A model generated the notes under the pieces. That model was not told where the DNA came from and searched no databases. It saw only the letters and a program-made list of their open reading frames with translations. Both the position numbers and the translations under genes were made by a program. Of a stretch of 28,791 bases of DNA, positions 19,401 through 28,437 are shown one piece after another. The stretch is from Heterotrichella gracilis (taxonomy: Eukaryota; Sar; Xanthophyceae; Tribonematales; Xanthonemataceae). The DNA lies in contig JAULBX010028460.1 in assembly GCA_032358255.1 (NCBI GenBank), forward strand, positions 1 to 28,791, written 5' to 3'. Positions within the stretch are counted from its first letter, which is position 1, and each line of letters begins with the position of its first letter.

Positions 19401-21683
19401 ACTGTATATTGTTTTTATAGTATCTATATGTTCTTTACTGTATACTTCCTTTTATACTACAGAGTATAGAGTCTTTCATGAAGACTCTATACTCTATACT
19501 GTTTTTGGGCGAGGCCAGGATCACAGCCACTAAGCGCACCATGCCAATGGCTGCAATTACATGCCTACTAATCTCTGCGATTCCTACCAATTACTGCGAT
19601 CACGATTATGAACTTTTCATCTCCATTCCAACCTACCCTGGGTCCCCAGCGCATGCTCTCCCCTCTGTGGGGGTCAGCGCCCATGCCTCTTTTATGAAGA
19701 CTCTATACTGTTTTTGGGCCAGGCCGGATATAAGCCACTAAGCGCACCATGCCAATGGCCGCATTACATTCCTACCAATCACTGCGATCATAATTATGGA
19801 CTTTTTATCCCCATCCCCCCCTACCCTTGATCCCCAGCGGGTGCTCCTCCCGCTGCGTGGGGGTCAGCGCCCTGGGCGATGCCTGGAACACACCCACTAT
19901 GCGCACCAAACCACCAAACCACTGGCTGCGATTGAGTCTGTAATTGCGCTCCCAATCATGATAATGATTGTGATCACAAATGCATCCCTACCCTTGATCC
20001 CCAGCGGGTGCTCCCCCCGTTGCGTGGGGGTCAGCACCCTAGGCGAGGCCTGGAACACCGCCACTATGGCGCGCATCTCCTGGGGGGTGTAGTGCTCCTG
20101 GACGAGGATGGTGTTGTCCACGGGGTTGCGGTGCAGGTGCTCGATGAACTCGACCTCGCTCTGGCTCCACTTCTCGAGCGGCCTGCGCATGTGGTGAGGT
20201 ACCATCAGTACTTTCAAAGACAAAACTGGTGTCACACACAGCCCCTCCAGCGGGCGCGCCTCCGCTTTGTACCCGACTGCACCGCAAGCAGCAGCCCCGC
20301 ACCACATCCAGGCCCTTGACCAGGGTTTAGGGTTTGTCTAGGGTTTTCAGAACGAAGTCCCGCTTACCTGAAGCACATCTGGTTGGGGGATTGCGCCGCG
20401 GCCCGGTTCCTGATCGTCACGTCGGCATCCGTGGTCACCCACAGACCCTCCAAGGTGCGCGCCTCCGCGTTGTACAGCAGCAGCGCAGTGCGCACATCCA
20501 GGCCCTTGTTCAGCTTGCTGCTGAAGTGGTTGATGGCCAACATGAACATGGGGTTGTCGCGGTACACGCGCAGATGCTCCTCGTTGGTGGCAATCACCTC
20601 GCCGCCGCCGTCGAACTCGAAGCGTGCGGGGTCGGGCGCAGGCGCGCTGGAGGCGCGGCTCAGCTGCCTGCACAGCGGTGGGGTTTTTCTAAGGGGTTTA
20701 GGGTTTAAGGTTTAGGGTTGATGGTCAGCATGAACATGGGGATTTTCGCGGTACAAGCGCAGGTGCTCCTCGTTGGTGGCAATCACCTCGCCGCCGCCGT
20801 CGAAATCGAAGCGTGCAGGGTCGAGCGCAGGCGCGCTGGAGGCGCCGGATACCGCCCGGCTCAGCTGCCTGCACAGGGTTAGGGTAGGTTTTGTTTTAAA
20901 CCGAGTTTATCAGAGTGATCTCAGCAGGGTTAATAAGGGGTGATTTTAGGGTTGTAGCGTGGGGTGGAATAGGGTTGCTTGCAGCTCGAGGGCACGGGGG
21001 CATATCAGGGCCTGTAGCAGGGTCCTTGCCAGTGGTGGCAACCACATCGCTGCGCCACCCGCCCTTGCAGACTGCTTGGGCAATGCCGCTCCCCACCCTG
21101 CCACCACTCACATCGAGAGCACAAAGTTCCTGCCAGCAACGCACAGCGAGGGAATCCTAGCCTCTGTTTGGACCTCTAAACCAAAACCCTTGTTTTGGCA
21201 AAGTAAACAACACCTTTGTCTATGGCAAACCATTGCGGGCACGCCCCCACTGCACAGCGCAAGGGCTGGTGGTGTGAATATCGGGATTGCTCACCTGGAT
21301 CCTCCCTCGTTGATCGCCTGCCCAAGGCCGCCCGCTGCCCTGCCGCCACTCCCCGCCGAGGTCGAAGGCACAAACTCCCTTGCGGCAATAGATAGCGCCG
21401 GCATCCTAGATGGCACAAACTCCTATTATTATAATTATTATTATTCAAAATCATCATCATTATTAGAAACTTGTTTAGCTTTTTCGGTAGTAAATGTGGG
21501 GCCAATGTGGCTCCATTAATTCACAGACTTTTTAGTGAGCGGGGTGACTTCTTTAAGCGCCTCCAACAGTCTCGCGAGCCCGGGTTGGCTCTTTAAATGT
21601 GACTGTCAAATAATCTTGTAATCTTGTAACCTTGTAATTATTATTATTATTACAAGCATACCGGCATCCTAGCAGGCACAAAC

Positions 21684-21720
<37 letters not shown>

Positions 21721-24700
21721 AAGCATACCTAGGTGGCACAAACTCATTTGCAGTACCCGAAAGCGCGGCCCGACCCAAGCTGCCCCCCTGGGAAGACCCT
21801 GGCGAGGGTGTGGCGTGCGCCTGCTTGCCCTCCGCCACGGCAGCCGCTGTTGTGGGTACGTTGATGGGTTGTGTGCGGCGGGTGGGGGATGGGGCGGTGG
21901 GTGGCGGCTGGTGGTGGTTGCGTGGGGATGCGGGTGGGGATTCGCCGCCCAGGCGTTTCAGCTCCTGGGATGTGGGCAGGCGCTGCATGTACTCCACCAC
22001 AATCTTCTTGTTGCCGATGGTGCGGTTGTCGTTCAGGGTCCTCGACTGCAGCAAGGGTTTGGTGGTTAGGGTTTAGGGTCTTTAACTCCACCACGATCTG
22101 CTTGTTGCCGATGGTGCGGTTGTCGTTCAGGGTCCTTGACTGCAGCAAGGGTTCAATGGTCAGGGTTTAGGGTTTTTAACTCCACCACGATCGTCTTGTT
22201 TCCGATGGTGCGGTTGTCATTTAGGGTCCTTGACTGCAGCAGGGATAGAGGAAAATGATGCTTTACTAGTTGGTAAAAGTAGTAAAGCTTTACGGCTTTA
22301 AAATTTAACAAAGGAGGGGATTCAGGGGTTTAGGGCTTAGGGTCTGTTGATTCCACCACGATCTTCTTGTTGCCGATGGTGCGGTTGTCATTTAGGGTCC
22401 TCGACTGCAGCAGGGGTTCAAATGTAAGGGTTTAGGGTATTGACTGCAGGTAGGGTGAAGGGTTTTGGGCTCTGGACTGCAGCATGGGCATGATGGGGAA
22501 TTCAACATACTGAGTTTTACAGGTAGGATTGAGCAGGGCCCTTTTGAGGCGCACCATGTAGGGTTCAGCAAAGGACTGTAGGTTTTCTGAAATAGGGTTC
22601 AGAAGGCGCAAGTATGGTTCAGGAAATAGGGTAAACTTTACCACAATTCATCCATTCTACATTGCCCATGTTTGTTGGTGGTTGATAACACAGCAACTAA
22701 CTGTTTGCCATTATCATTACTTACTTCCCGTTTTGTTGTTTAGTATTGCCATTTCGAGAATCTGCACAATAGAATGAAGCTAGATTTGAATTCAATGCAT
22801 GCCCCGCACCAGCATGGCGTGCTCCTTGCCCGTGTCGTCCCCCGCAAAGGCCACCACCGCTGCCTCCTGCACCAGGTACATGTGCACGCTCTGCACAAGC
22901 AGCTCGCCCTCAGCGAAGAACCTGCACAAGTGAGGCTTTTATTCAATATTGCTAAGGATTTGAATATGTAATTCATACCTTTATTAATAATAAACCTTGA
23001 AAAAATGTAAGTGTACGTTCTGCATCCGAAAACATTCTATGCATTAATTGCCAACGTCGTTACTCTACATCAAGCACCCCAAAACAGGCAGATTAGTTTT
23101 CGTAATATGAACTCGATTCAATTCTATTTTAGTACATTTATGTAAATGAGGATATTGTTCTTTTAAGCACCGACCTGCGCAGCTTCCTCTCGGGGTTGCC
23201 CTGTTAAGAATTTAGTATTTAGTATTTAGGGTTCAGGGTTTAAGGGTGAAGAAGTATGTGCACTGACCTGCGCAGCTCCCTCTCTGGGTTCCCCGCCATC
23301 TGCAGCGACCTCACATCCAGGTTGCTGACCAGCAGGAAGGGGGTGACGGTAGGGTCATTCACGTCTGAAGCAGGGGGGGGAGGGCAATGAGGGGGGGGAT
23401 AATATTTTTAACCACAGGGAAAGGGAAATAAGGTTGCTGACCAGCAGGAAAAAATCACGATGCTCTATGTTGCAATCGTAGCGCCAACTGCCCGCCTGGG
23501 ATGGCGCATGGTCAACCTCGCCACGTCATATCGGGACAACATGATTCCACCACCTGTGTCTAATTTCGACAAGGTGCAAGGCGCAATGAAGAATTTGCAT
23601 GAACGATGAATGAATTGTTTTGCCACCCGCGTATAGCCTAAGCCAAACCGTTTAGGCATATGTACGCACCAACAACTGAGATGCATGAGCACCCGGTGCA
23701 GAGGTGGCCACCTCCAGACACCATAAACACAGACCCAAACCCCTAAACCCTTGACCCTAAACCTAACCCCGCTTGCAAATTCCCGCACCAACAATGAGGT
23801 CCCTGAGCAGCTGGTGCAGCGGGTCAGCCTGGAAGATGGAGATGCCCCGCTGCGGCAGGCGATGGCGGCTTGGATGCTGGGGAACACCTTGGAGTTGTAG
23901 CCCTAAACCCACAACCCCTTACAAACTAACAATGGACCCCTCACGCACTAGCAGTAACCCCCTCACGCACCGACGATGAGGTCCCTGAGCAGCTGGTGCA
24001 GGGGGTCTGCCTGGAAGATGGAGGTGGCAGGCATGGCAAGCGGCCCATTGCCCCCTGCGGCAGGCGGCGCAGCATGGATGCTGGGGAACTCCCTGAAGTT
24101 GTTCCCCATCTGGGGTGCGCGCGCGGGCGCCTGGGGATGCGCCAGGTCCCCATCCACGTCCTCTGCAGATACCATGTGCCGCAGCGCGTCCTCCTTGCGC
24201 CGCATGTCTGCCAGTGGGGTGACCCCCACAAACTGGTCCAGCCGCATCTTCATGCCCTTGGCTTTCTTCTTGTTGGGCTGTGGCAAGCAGGCCAAGGTGA
24301 GCACGATGAAGAGTAAAGGAAAAAAGGGGGAGCATGCAACCTAAGGGCTAGACCAGCCATTGGATGTGTTCAGGGTTTAGGGTGTCCTCCTTGAGCCATG
24401 CACGTACCCCAAACCTCTCATACCCCAGACCGCGCAGCCATGCAAAAGCGCCCACCTTGTGTAAGGCTGATTGATGATCTGACTTTCTTGCCGACATGCA
24501 AGTAATACATCATTAAAGCGCCCACCTTGTTTTTGTCGTCGATGATCTCCGCAGCCTTGCGCGGGCCCTCGGGCTGCTTCTTCTTCTTCTTCACAGCAAA
24601 CATCTCATCCCGGTCCTCCTTCTGGTGCAGCACAAGCCTCTCGGAGTCAGGCAGGGCATGCGCGTGCTCCTCAACCGCGGCGGGGGCGGGGGGCGTCTCA

Positions 24701-27700
24701 GCGGGGTCCTGTAAGAAAAGTTAGGTTTCAGTGGTTAGGGTTCAGGGTCCAGTGTTCATAATTTTACGTTCGTCGTTCAGGTCTGGGGCTCGGGGTTCTG
24801 TGTTAAGACTTTAGGTGTGGGGCCAGCTTGTCGGTGTCAGTAACAAGGTCGGCAAGGGTTGTGAAACCCTAAACCCTAAACCCTAAACCTCCCTGGGTTA
24901 GGTTTCCTCCCACTATGTGCGCAATACCTTTGCGGCGTCTGCCCTGGAGGGCGGCCTGCTGGTACCTTGAGTGAAGGAGGGCTCCCCCACAACCTAAGGA
25001 CGCACGGTGTGTGCAAGCAATGCTGCTGACCAGGATAACGTAATCCATACAACAACAGCATCGTGTGCATTACCTTTGCAGCATCTGCACTGGTGCCGGG
25101 TGCGAGGGAGGGCTCTTCCACAACCCTGTCCAGGAAACCCATGGTGTCCTCAATATCTGGGCCCTGCGCCTTGGCCTGCGCTTGCTTGCCCTTGCTAGCC
25201 AGGGATTGCTCAGCGGCAGCAGATTCCTTCTTCGCTGGGATCCCCGCGAGAGGCGCGGCTGCGGGCATGGGGATGACGGGACAGTCAGGCCAAATGGGAT
25301 AAAACTGGTAGGGGTTTAGGGTTTGGGGTTGAAGTGTTCGATTTAAGGTACATGGTTTACAAGTTAGGGTTTAGGGTGTAAAATTCACCTGGCTCTGCAG
25401 CCGCCTCCCTGGGCTCCCTGTCCTTCCTCCCCGTCTTCTTGACCTCCTTCTCCTTCTTCCCCTTCCAGGCTACAGCATGCGGGCGCTCCTCCACCGTCGC
25501 ACCAGCCGCCGCACCAGGCTTTGGAGGCTCCACGGGGCCATACACCACGTAGTTCACGTCCCCGTTTCGGTTCACAGACGTGATGTAGCCGTCGCACCCT
25601 TCCGTGATGCACTGGAACCATGTGGCTGCCTGCATGTGGCAGCGAATGCATGTGGCTTAGCACCTGTCACCTGCGTGCTCAATAGTGTGCTGCATGAGAT
25701 GTCCATGTGGAGGCAGATGCAGTATTGATGGTGTATATAAGTGTCTGGTGCATGGGAGCTCCTGGCTAGCCCAGCCCCCAACGCTACAACATGAGAGGCA
25801 GCAGCAGCCTGGATGATACATACAAATGTGCCTGGATGTGCTGTATCGATACCAAGGTGATGCATCCTTTGCATCCCTCTGTGATGCGGCTGACCCACAT
25901 GATCACTTGACCATCTAGTGATTGAATAGGAGAGACAGTGATGAGGTGTGAAATGAGGTCATGTAGCCACACCCTTCTGCAATGCAATGGAACCACATGG
26001 CTGCCTGCTTGTGGTGGTAAGGCATGTCAGTAGATATGTCCATCGCCTGCATGCCCTCGAAACGAATGCATGGCATGCCTATGCAGTCAGCCCTGCATTT
26101 AACCAGGATAGCATGTGGATAGTGGCATGCAGGTGCAGGGAAGAACAAAAGGCAACAAGCACACATGTTGCCACCATAATCACTTGTTCCATGAGGCTAC
26201 CTTCTTGCCGCAGAAGCCCCCCGCTAGGTGGTACTGCGGATCAAGCTCCTCCTTGACCTTCCTCCAGCATGACAAGTGGTAGTGGAAGGAGCAGCCAGCG
26301 TTGCATTTGACCTCCACGCGTGCCTCGTTGGCTGCCAATGACACAAGCCCACGCTCACAATCACCGCAAGGACCGGCAAAGAAGTGCAGCAGGGATGAAT
26401 TATGATAACAAGGAGACGTACTTCGTCCCTGCCGAATCATAACACTCCAGGGATGATAGTAAATACTAATGGTTTGTCACATGGAGACAGGGGATGACGA
26501 CTAACACACTTTGGTGCTTGCCCTGCAAGCTTTCCCTTCCTTTCTACAAATGTCCAGCACACACCAGCACACACCTACCCACCCACAGCACAACCATCTG
26601 AGACCAGCCACAGCACATGCCACTCACATTTCACTTTGTAGTGGTCCTCGGCCCTGGTGCAGCGCAGGTTGTTCAGAACCCCTCGCAGCGCACAAGTCCC
26701 GATGTCCTCAGCATCGTCCTTGTGCTTGTCCTTCTCAATCAAACCCATTTCTTTCCTGAGCCTCTCCATCTCCCTGTCACAACATGAACATGCTTGTTGC
26801 CAGTTTCAATTTTGCTTTCAAAGGTTGATGTATCAGTGCCAGGGCCTCAGCAATGTGCCCTGACATACAGTGCCACCCCTGTTCATATATTGGTATGCTG
26901 AGCATAATACCTTGAGATCAAGTCAAAATTGCTCCTTGCCAATCAGGTTACTACAGGGAGCCTACTTACAAACAACTTAACGAAAGGCATTCCCAGCCAT
27001 CATCGGCTCATTGCCTTGGCGGTCCCCCCTGGCGGGCACGCATTTTGGACACTAAATCCACAATGTCATGACTCGTAGAGTGAGTAAAAGATGCCTCGCA
27101 GGCTAGAGACATCAGAGAGCTCACTTACGCTTGCTGTTGCTGCAGGTACTCCTCCCCAGCGTGCCTGGCTTCAGCTGCCTCGCCCATGGGCTCCTGCTGG
27201 GGTACCTGTGTGTCCATGGCACAAGGTCAGGTTGGGTGGAGACAGCAAGGACACTCTTGCCAGAGGATACAGGACCTATTTGGTACTGGACCATGGGTAC
27301 AGGGCCAAAGGGATTAGGGTACAGCGTACAGGGTACAGGACTAACGGGTACAGAGCTAGAGGGTACACGAACAAAGGGTACAGGACCCTAGGGTACAGGG
27401 TACAGGACCACTGGGTACCTGTCTTCGGGGCCTCCACGGCTTGTTCTTCTTGGGCTTTGCAGCATCCTCGTCACTGGATGAATCCTCTGAGTCCTGTCAC
27501 AGGGCAAGGTTAAGGGTTAGCCTCGCTGATCTTGCAAACAGGGATGTGTGAGGAGGCAGGGGCAAGTTTCAGACAGCTGGGTGCAGGCACACGTACCCCA
27601 TCAAAGCCACCGTTTGCTTCTCCCTTGCCACGCTTGCCTCCCTTGGCCTGGTTCTTCTTGTTGTCTGCAGCAAGGGGTGAAGGGTGCCACTGTCAGCAGC

Positions 27701-28437
27701 ACAGACAACCCAATTGCGTGATCCAGGGAAGACGGCTGCTGTTACGCAACAACTTGGCACCGGCACTCTTCAGCACCAAATGGGTCATGCATGCACCTGC
27801 TAGTGGGGCATGCATGTGGGCATGCAAGTGGGCATGCACTCTTCACCTGCAAGTGGATGACCTTGTATGCACCAAAGGGTAAAAAACCTGCAAGTGGGAC
27901 ATGCATATGCCCCTGCCCACCTCCCGGCAAGAAGTCATCGTCGTCTGAGTCCTCATCATCCCCATCCCCAGGGAACTTCCCAGCTGGAGCTCCCTGCTGC
28001 TTTTTCTTCTTTTTCTCCTGCTTCTGCTTCAGCTTCTCCTCCAACCTCCGCTCCTGCCTGCTTGCCTTCACGGGCTTGGCAGCCCCTCTGGCCCCAGCGG
28101 CAGCTGGAGACCTGCCTTGGGAGGGTCCAGCAGCTGGCAGCTCATCCTGCTCAAAGTCGCTCTCGCTGGAGATTGAGGGGGCCTCCTCGTCTGACGAACG
28201 GATCTCGTTGTCGGAAGCCAAGGAGGGCATGCTGGCCTCGTCATTGCCTTCACCGTCAGAGTCTTCTGCTCCTTCATCTGGGATGTCTTGGTCTCCATCT
28301 GGGTCGCTGGCCAGGCTCCCAGGCTCGCTTCCCTCGTCTCCATCCTCGCCAGATTCAGAGCCAGAGGTGTCTAAGCTTTCGGGCTCCGTTTCATCTTCCG
28401 ATGGGCATAAGCTAGGCAAGCTCTGACACTCTGACAT
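16295..28437 (-). CDS. RRM-, DCD-like- and RING-containing probable E3 ubiquitin ligase, 20 exons, 1432 aa
   Basis: Exons: 28437-27921, 27664-27597, 27493-27419, 27205-27129, 26773-26628, 26331-26201, 25629-25389, 25258-25074, 24708-24526, 24277-23971, 23364-23268, 22921-22810, 22045-21729, 21405-21295, 20667-20368, 20182-19992, 18957-18806, 17935-17826, 17699-17608, 17181-16295. All introns are GT-AG, all phases match, and the sum is 4299 nt. Residues 1-170 are acidic and Ser-rich and end in a Lys/Glu helix. Residues 300-355 carry zinc-type ligands (KCNAGCSFHYHLSCW, then CITEGCDGYI), resembling TTC3/DZIP3. Residues 652-733 fit an RRM (FLLVSNLD, ERELRRFFAEG, AVVAFAG, KKIVVEYM). Residues about 880-956 are DCD-like (ALLLYNAEARTLEGLW ... 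PNQMCFR). Residues 1058-1125 are helical with DEEFARSLQLE (UIM-like). Residues 1138-1370 are proline-rich. Residues 1377-1432 form a C-terminal RING. RING and zinc region point to ubiquitin transfer, the RRM to RNA. The assembly is strong; the DCD and TTC3/DZIP3 assignments are from memory of motifs. Confidence 0.8.
17232..17275 (-). repeat. Partial 5' copy of exon 17181-16295
   Basis: ATGCAG followed by TGCCACCACGGCCAGCCAAC mirrors the true acceptor region, ATGCAG then CGCCACCACGACCAGCCGCC. The copy lies in the intron just upstream of the exon and keeps the AG. Confidence 0.8.
17505..17537 (-). repeat. Partial 3' copy of exon 17699-17608 with donor
   Basis: GGCGACCACCCCTGCCGG before GTACGCAGC repeats the true exon end (GGCGACCACCCCCGCCAG before GTACGCAGG) about 85 bases downstream. 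Another partial relative of the same exon, with a GTAACC donor, is at about 17740-17795 on its upstream side. Confidence 0.75.
17717..17738. repeat. Interstitial TTTAGGG tract
   Basis: Three consecutive TTTAGGG-type units lie between exon 17699-17608 and the copy of it at 17740-17795, that is, at a copy junction. Confidence 0.8.
18028..18215. repeat. 58-bp direct repeat around a telomeric tract, intron only
   Basis: AGCTGATCAAACCTTACAGT and the following GTGATTCCAGCCCCTGCGACG... at about 18031-18090 recurs at 18154-18213 with few changes. A degenerate TTTAGGG tract (18114-18155) lies between the two copies. No exon sequence is included. Confidence 0.8.
18345..18720 (-). repeat. Three tandem copies of the 3' end of exon 18957-18806
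   Basis: Copies of the exon end (GAGGAGCAGCGG before GTGAGTTTG) with the preceding CACCTGGTGA lie at about 18648-18720 and 18469-18540; a more decayed one lies at 18345-18400. Two keep a GTGAG donor. The copies share intronic sequence (CAGATGCCAGGCCAGGG-like), so the repeat unit spans the exon-intron boundary, with a period of roughly 130-180 bases. Confidence 0.85.
19175..19908 (-). repeat. Three tandem copies of the 3' end of exon 20182-19992 with donors
   Basis: The block that on the plus strand reads (T/C)CCCCAGCGGGTGCTCC...GTGGGGGTCAGC(G/A)CCC recurs at about 19290, 19640 and 19830 in addition to the true exon end at 19992. Each has TACCC where the true donor (GTAGGG on the minus strand) lies. 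Units are about 150-350 bases apart and include CACTAAGCGCACC (true exon: CACTATGGCGCGC) and intronic sequence. Two of the copies also carry ATGAAGACTCTATACT-type AT-rich sequence, expanded at 19340-19505. Confidence 0.85.
20221..20325 (-). repeat. Internal copy of the DCD-like exon in the following intron
   Basis: AAGGGCCTGGATGTG, then GCGGAGGCGCGCCCGCTGGA and GGGCTGTGTGTGAC, mirrors exon 20667-20368 sequence encoding KGLDV...AEARTLEGLWVT. The copy is frame-broken. A TTTAGGG tract (20322-20345) joins it to the true exon end. Confidence 0.85.
20731..20877 (-). repeat. 5' copy of the DCD-like exon (20667-20368)
   Basis: The first roughly 135 bases of the exon, including the acceptor (GTGCAG before GCAGCTGAGCC), are repeated upstream with few changes. 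The copy has a 15-base insertion and ends in a TTTAGGG-type tract at 20697-20717 before the true acceptor. Confidence 0.9.
21041..21165 (-). repeat. Diverged copy of exon 21405-21295 in the following intron
   Basis: CTAG then GATTCCCTCGCTGTGCGTTG, and further TTTGTGCTCTCGATGTGAG and GGTGGCAGGGTGGGGAGCGG, matches the true exon (CTAG then GATGCCGGCGCTATCTATTG, TTTGTGCCTTCGACC, GGCGGCAGGGCAGCGGGCGG). The copy has a stop in the corresponding frame. Confidence 0.7.
21655..21720. repeat. Copy of the exon 22045-21729 3' end plus a TTA microsatellite
   Basis: On the minus strand TTTGTGCCTGCTAG repeats the exon end TTTGTGCCACCTAG. Between them is an uninterrupted ATT/TAA microsatellite at about 21685-21718. 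A second TTA-rich stretch is at 21424-21450, just before the next exon. Confidence 0.75.
22082..22490 (-). repeat. Array of acceptor-plus-exon copies of exon 22045-21729
   Basis: CTGCAG followed by T(C/A)(G/A)AGGACCCT... and AACCGCACCATCGG(C/A)AACAAG, GTGGTGGAG is repeated at about 22082-22146, 22176-22242 and 22343-22415, all with the AG intact, upstream of the true acceptor at 22045. Two shorter relics (GACTGCAG) follow at about 22440 and 22478. TTTAGGG tracts sit at 22066-22080, 22160-22172, 22326-22340 and 22425-22437, one at each junction. Confidence 0.9.
23171..23212 (-). repeat. 3' copy of exon 23364-23268 with donor
   Basis: CAACCCCGAGAGGAAGCTGCGCAG before GTCGGTGC repeats the true end (GAACCCAGAGAGGGAGCTGC, GCAG before GTCAGTGC). 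A telomere-like tract lies between (23214-23245). A 20-base fragment of the same exon (TTCCTGCTGGTCAGCAACCT) also lies upstream at about 23431-23450. Confidence 0.85.
23775..23895 (-). repeat. 3' copy of exon 24277-23971 with donor
   Basis: The last roughly 110 bases of the exon (TTCCCCAGCATCCA..., CTGCACCAGCTGCTCAGGGA, CCTCAT) are repeated downstream, ending in a GTGCGG donor. The copy has an internal deletion that breaks the frame. CCCTAAACCC-type tracts lie on both sides (23735-23770 and 23901-23907). Confidence 0.85.
24448..24490 (-). repeat. 3' copy of exon 24708-24526 with donor
   Basis: AGATCATCAATCAGCCTTAC then ACAAG before GTGGGCGCTTT repeats the exon end (AGATCATCGACGACAAAAAC then AAG before GTGGGCGCTTT) about 75 bases downstream. 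Confidence 0.8.
24864..24890. repeat. Interstitial CCCTAAA tract
   Basis: Three to four perfect CCCTAAA units lie next to the copy of exon 25258-25074. The tract is in the opposite orientation to most TTTAGGG tracts of the window. Confidence 0.85.
24918..25012 (-). repeat. 3' copy of exon 25258-25074 with donor
   Basis: GGTTGTGGGGGAGCCCTCCT and, after a short insertion, GCAGACGCCGCAAAG before GTATTGCGCA repeats the true end (GGTTGTGGAAGAGCCCTCCC, GCAGATGCTGCAAAG before GTAATGCACA). Confidence 0.85.
25308..25378. repeat. Two short TTTAGGG tracts downstream of exon 25629-25389
   Basis: GGGTTTAGGGTTTGGGG at about 25312-25328 and AGGGTTTAGGG at 25366-25377 lie in the intron between exons 25629-25389 and 25258-25074. 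Confidence 0.75.
25832..26025 (-). repeat. Two 5' copies of exon 25629-25389
   Basis: Translated, the copies read QAAMWFHCIAEGCGYMTSFH (about 26016-25955) and QVIMWVSRITEGCKGCITLV (about 25905-25840), against QAATWFQCITEGCDGYITSV at the true exon start. The two CxxxxC cysteines remain only in the first copy. The true acceptor CATGCAG is not kept intact before either. The copies lie in the preceding intron. Confidence 0.85.
27206..27418 (-). repeat. Intron with nine repeated GTACCC words matching its own donor
   Basis: The intron between exons 27493-27419 and 27205-27129 starts GTACCCAGTGG. It contains eight further GGGTAC (plus-strand) words at irregular 8-20 base spacing. The exon after its acceptor begins GTACCCCAG. 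Both boundaries therefore read ACAG|GTACCC, a direct repeat across the intron ends. Confidence 0.8.

Noticed and set aside
17232..26025. Regularly spaced repeats in introns as a possible CRISPR-like or satellite array
   Set aside because: The repeat units are different in each intron, and each matches the edge of the adjacent exon, with splice sites; the genome is eukaryotic.
26332..26400. Extra exon sequence with CGDC upstream of the acceptor at 26331
   Set aside because: It would add tempting zinc ligands, but no AG acceptor allows it to join the preceding exon in frame without a stop.
27791..28426. Long plus-strand serine-rich open frame opposite the first exon of the E3 gene
   Set aside because: It is the antisense reading of an acidic, Ser/Asp-rich coding exon; its composition follows from that, and it has no splice or start context.
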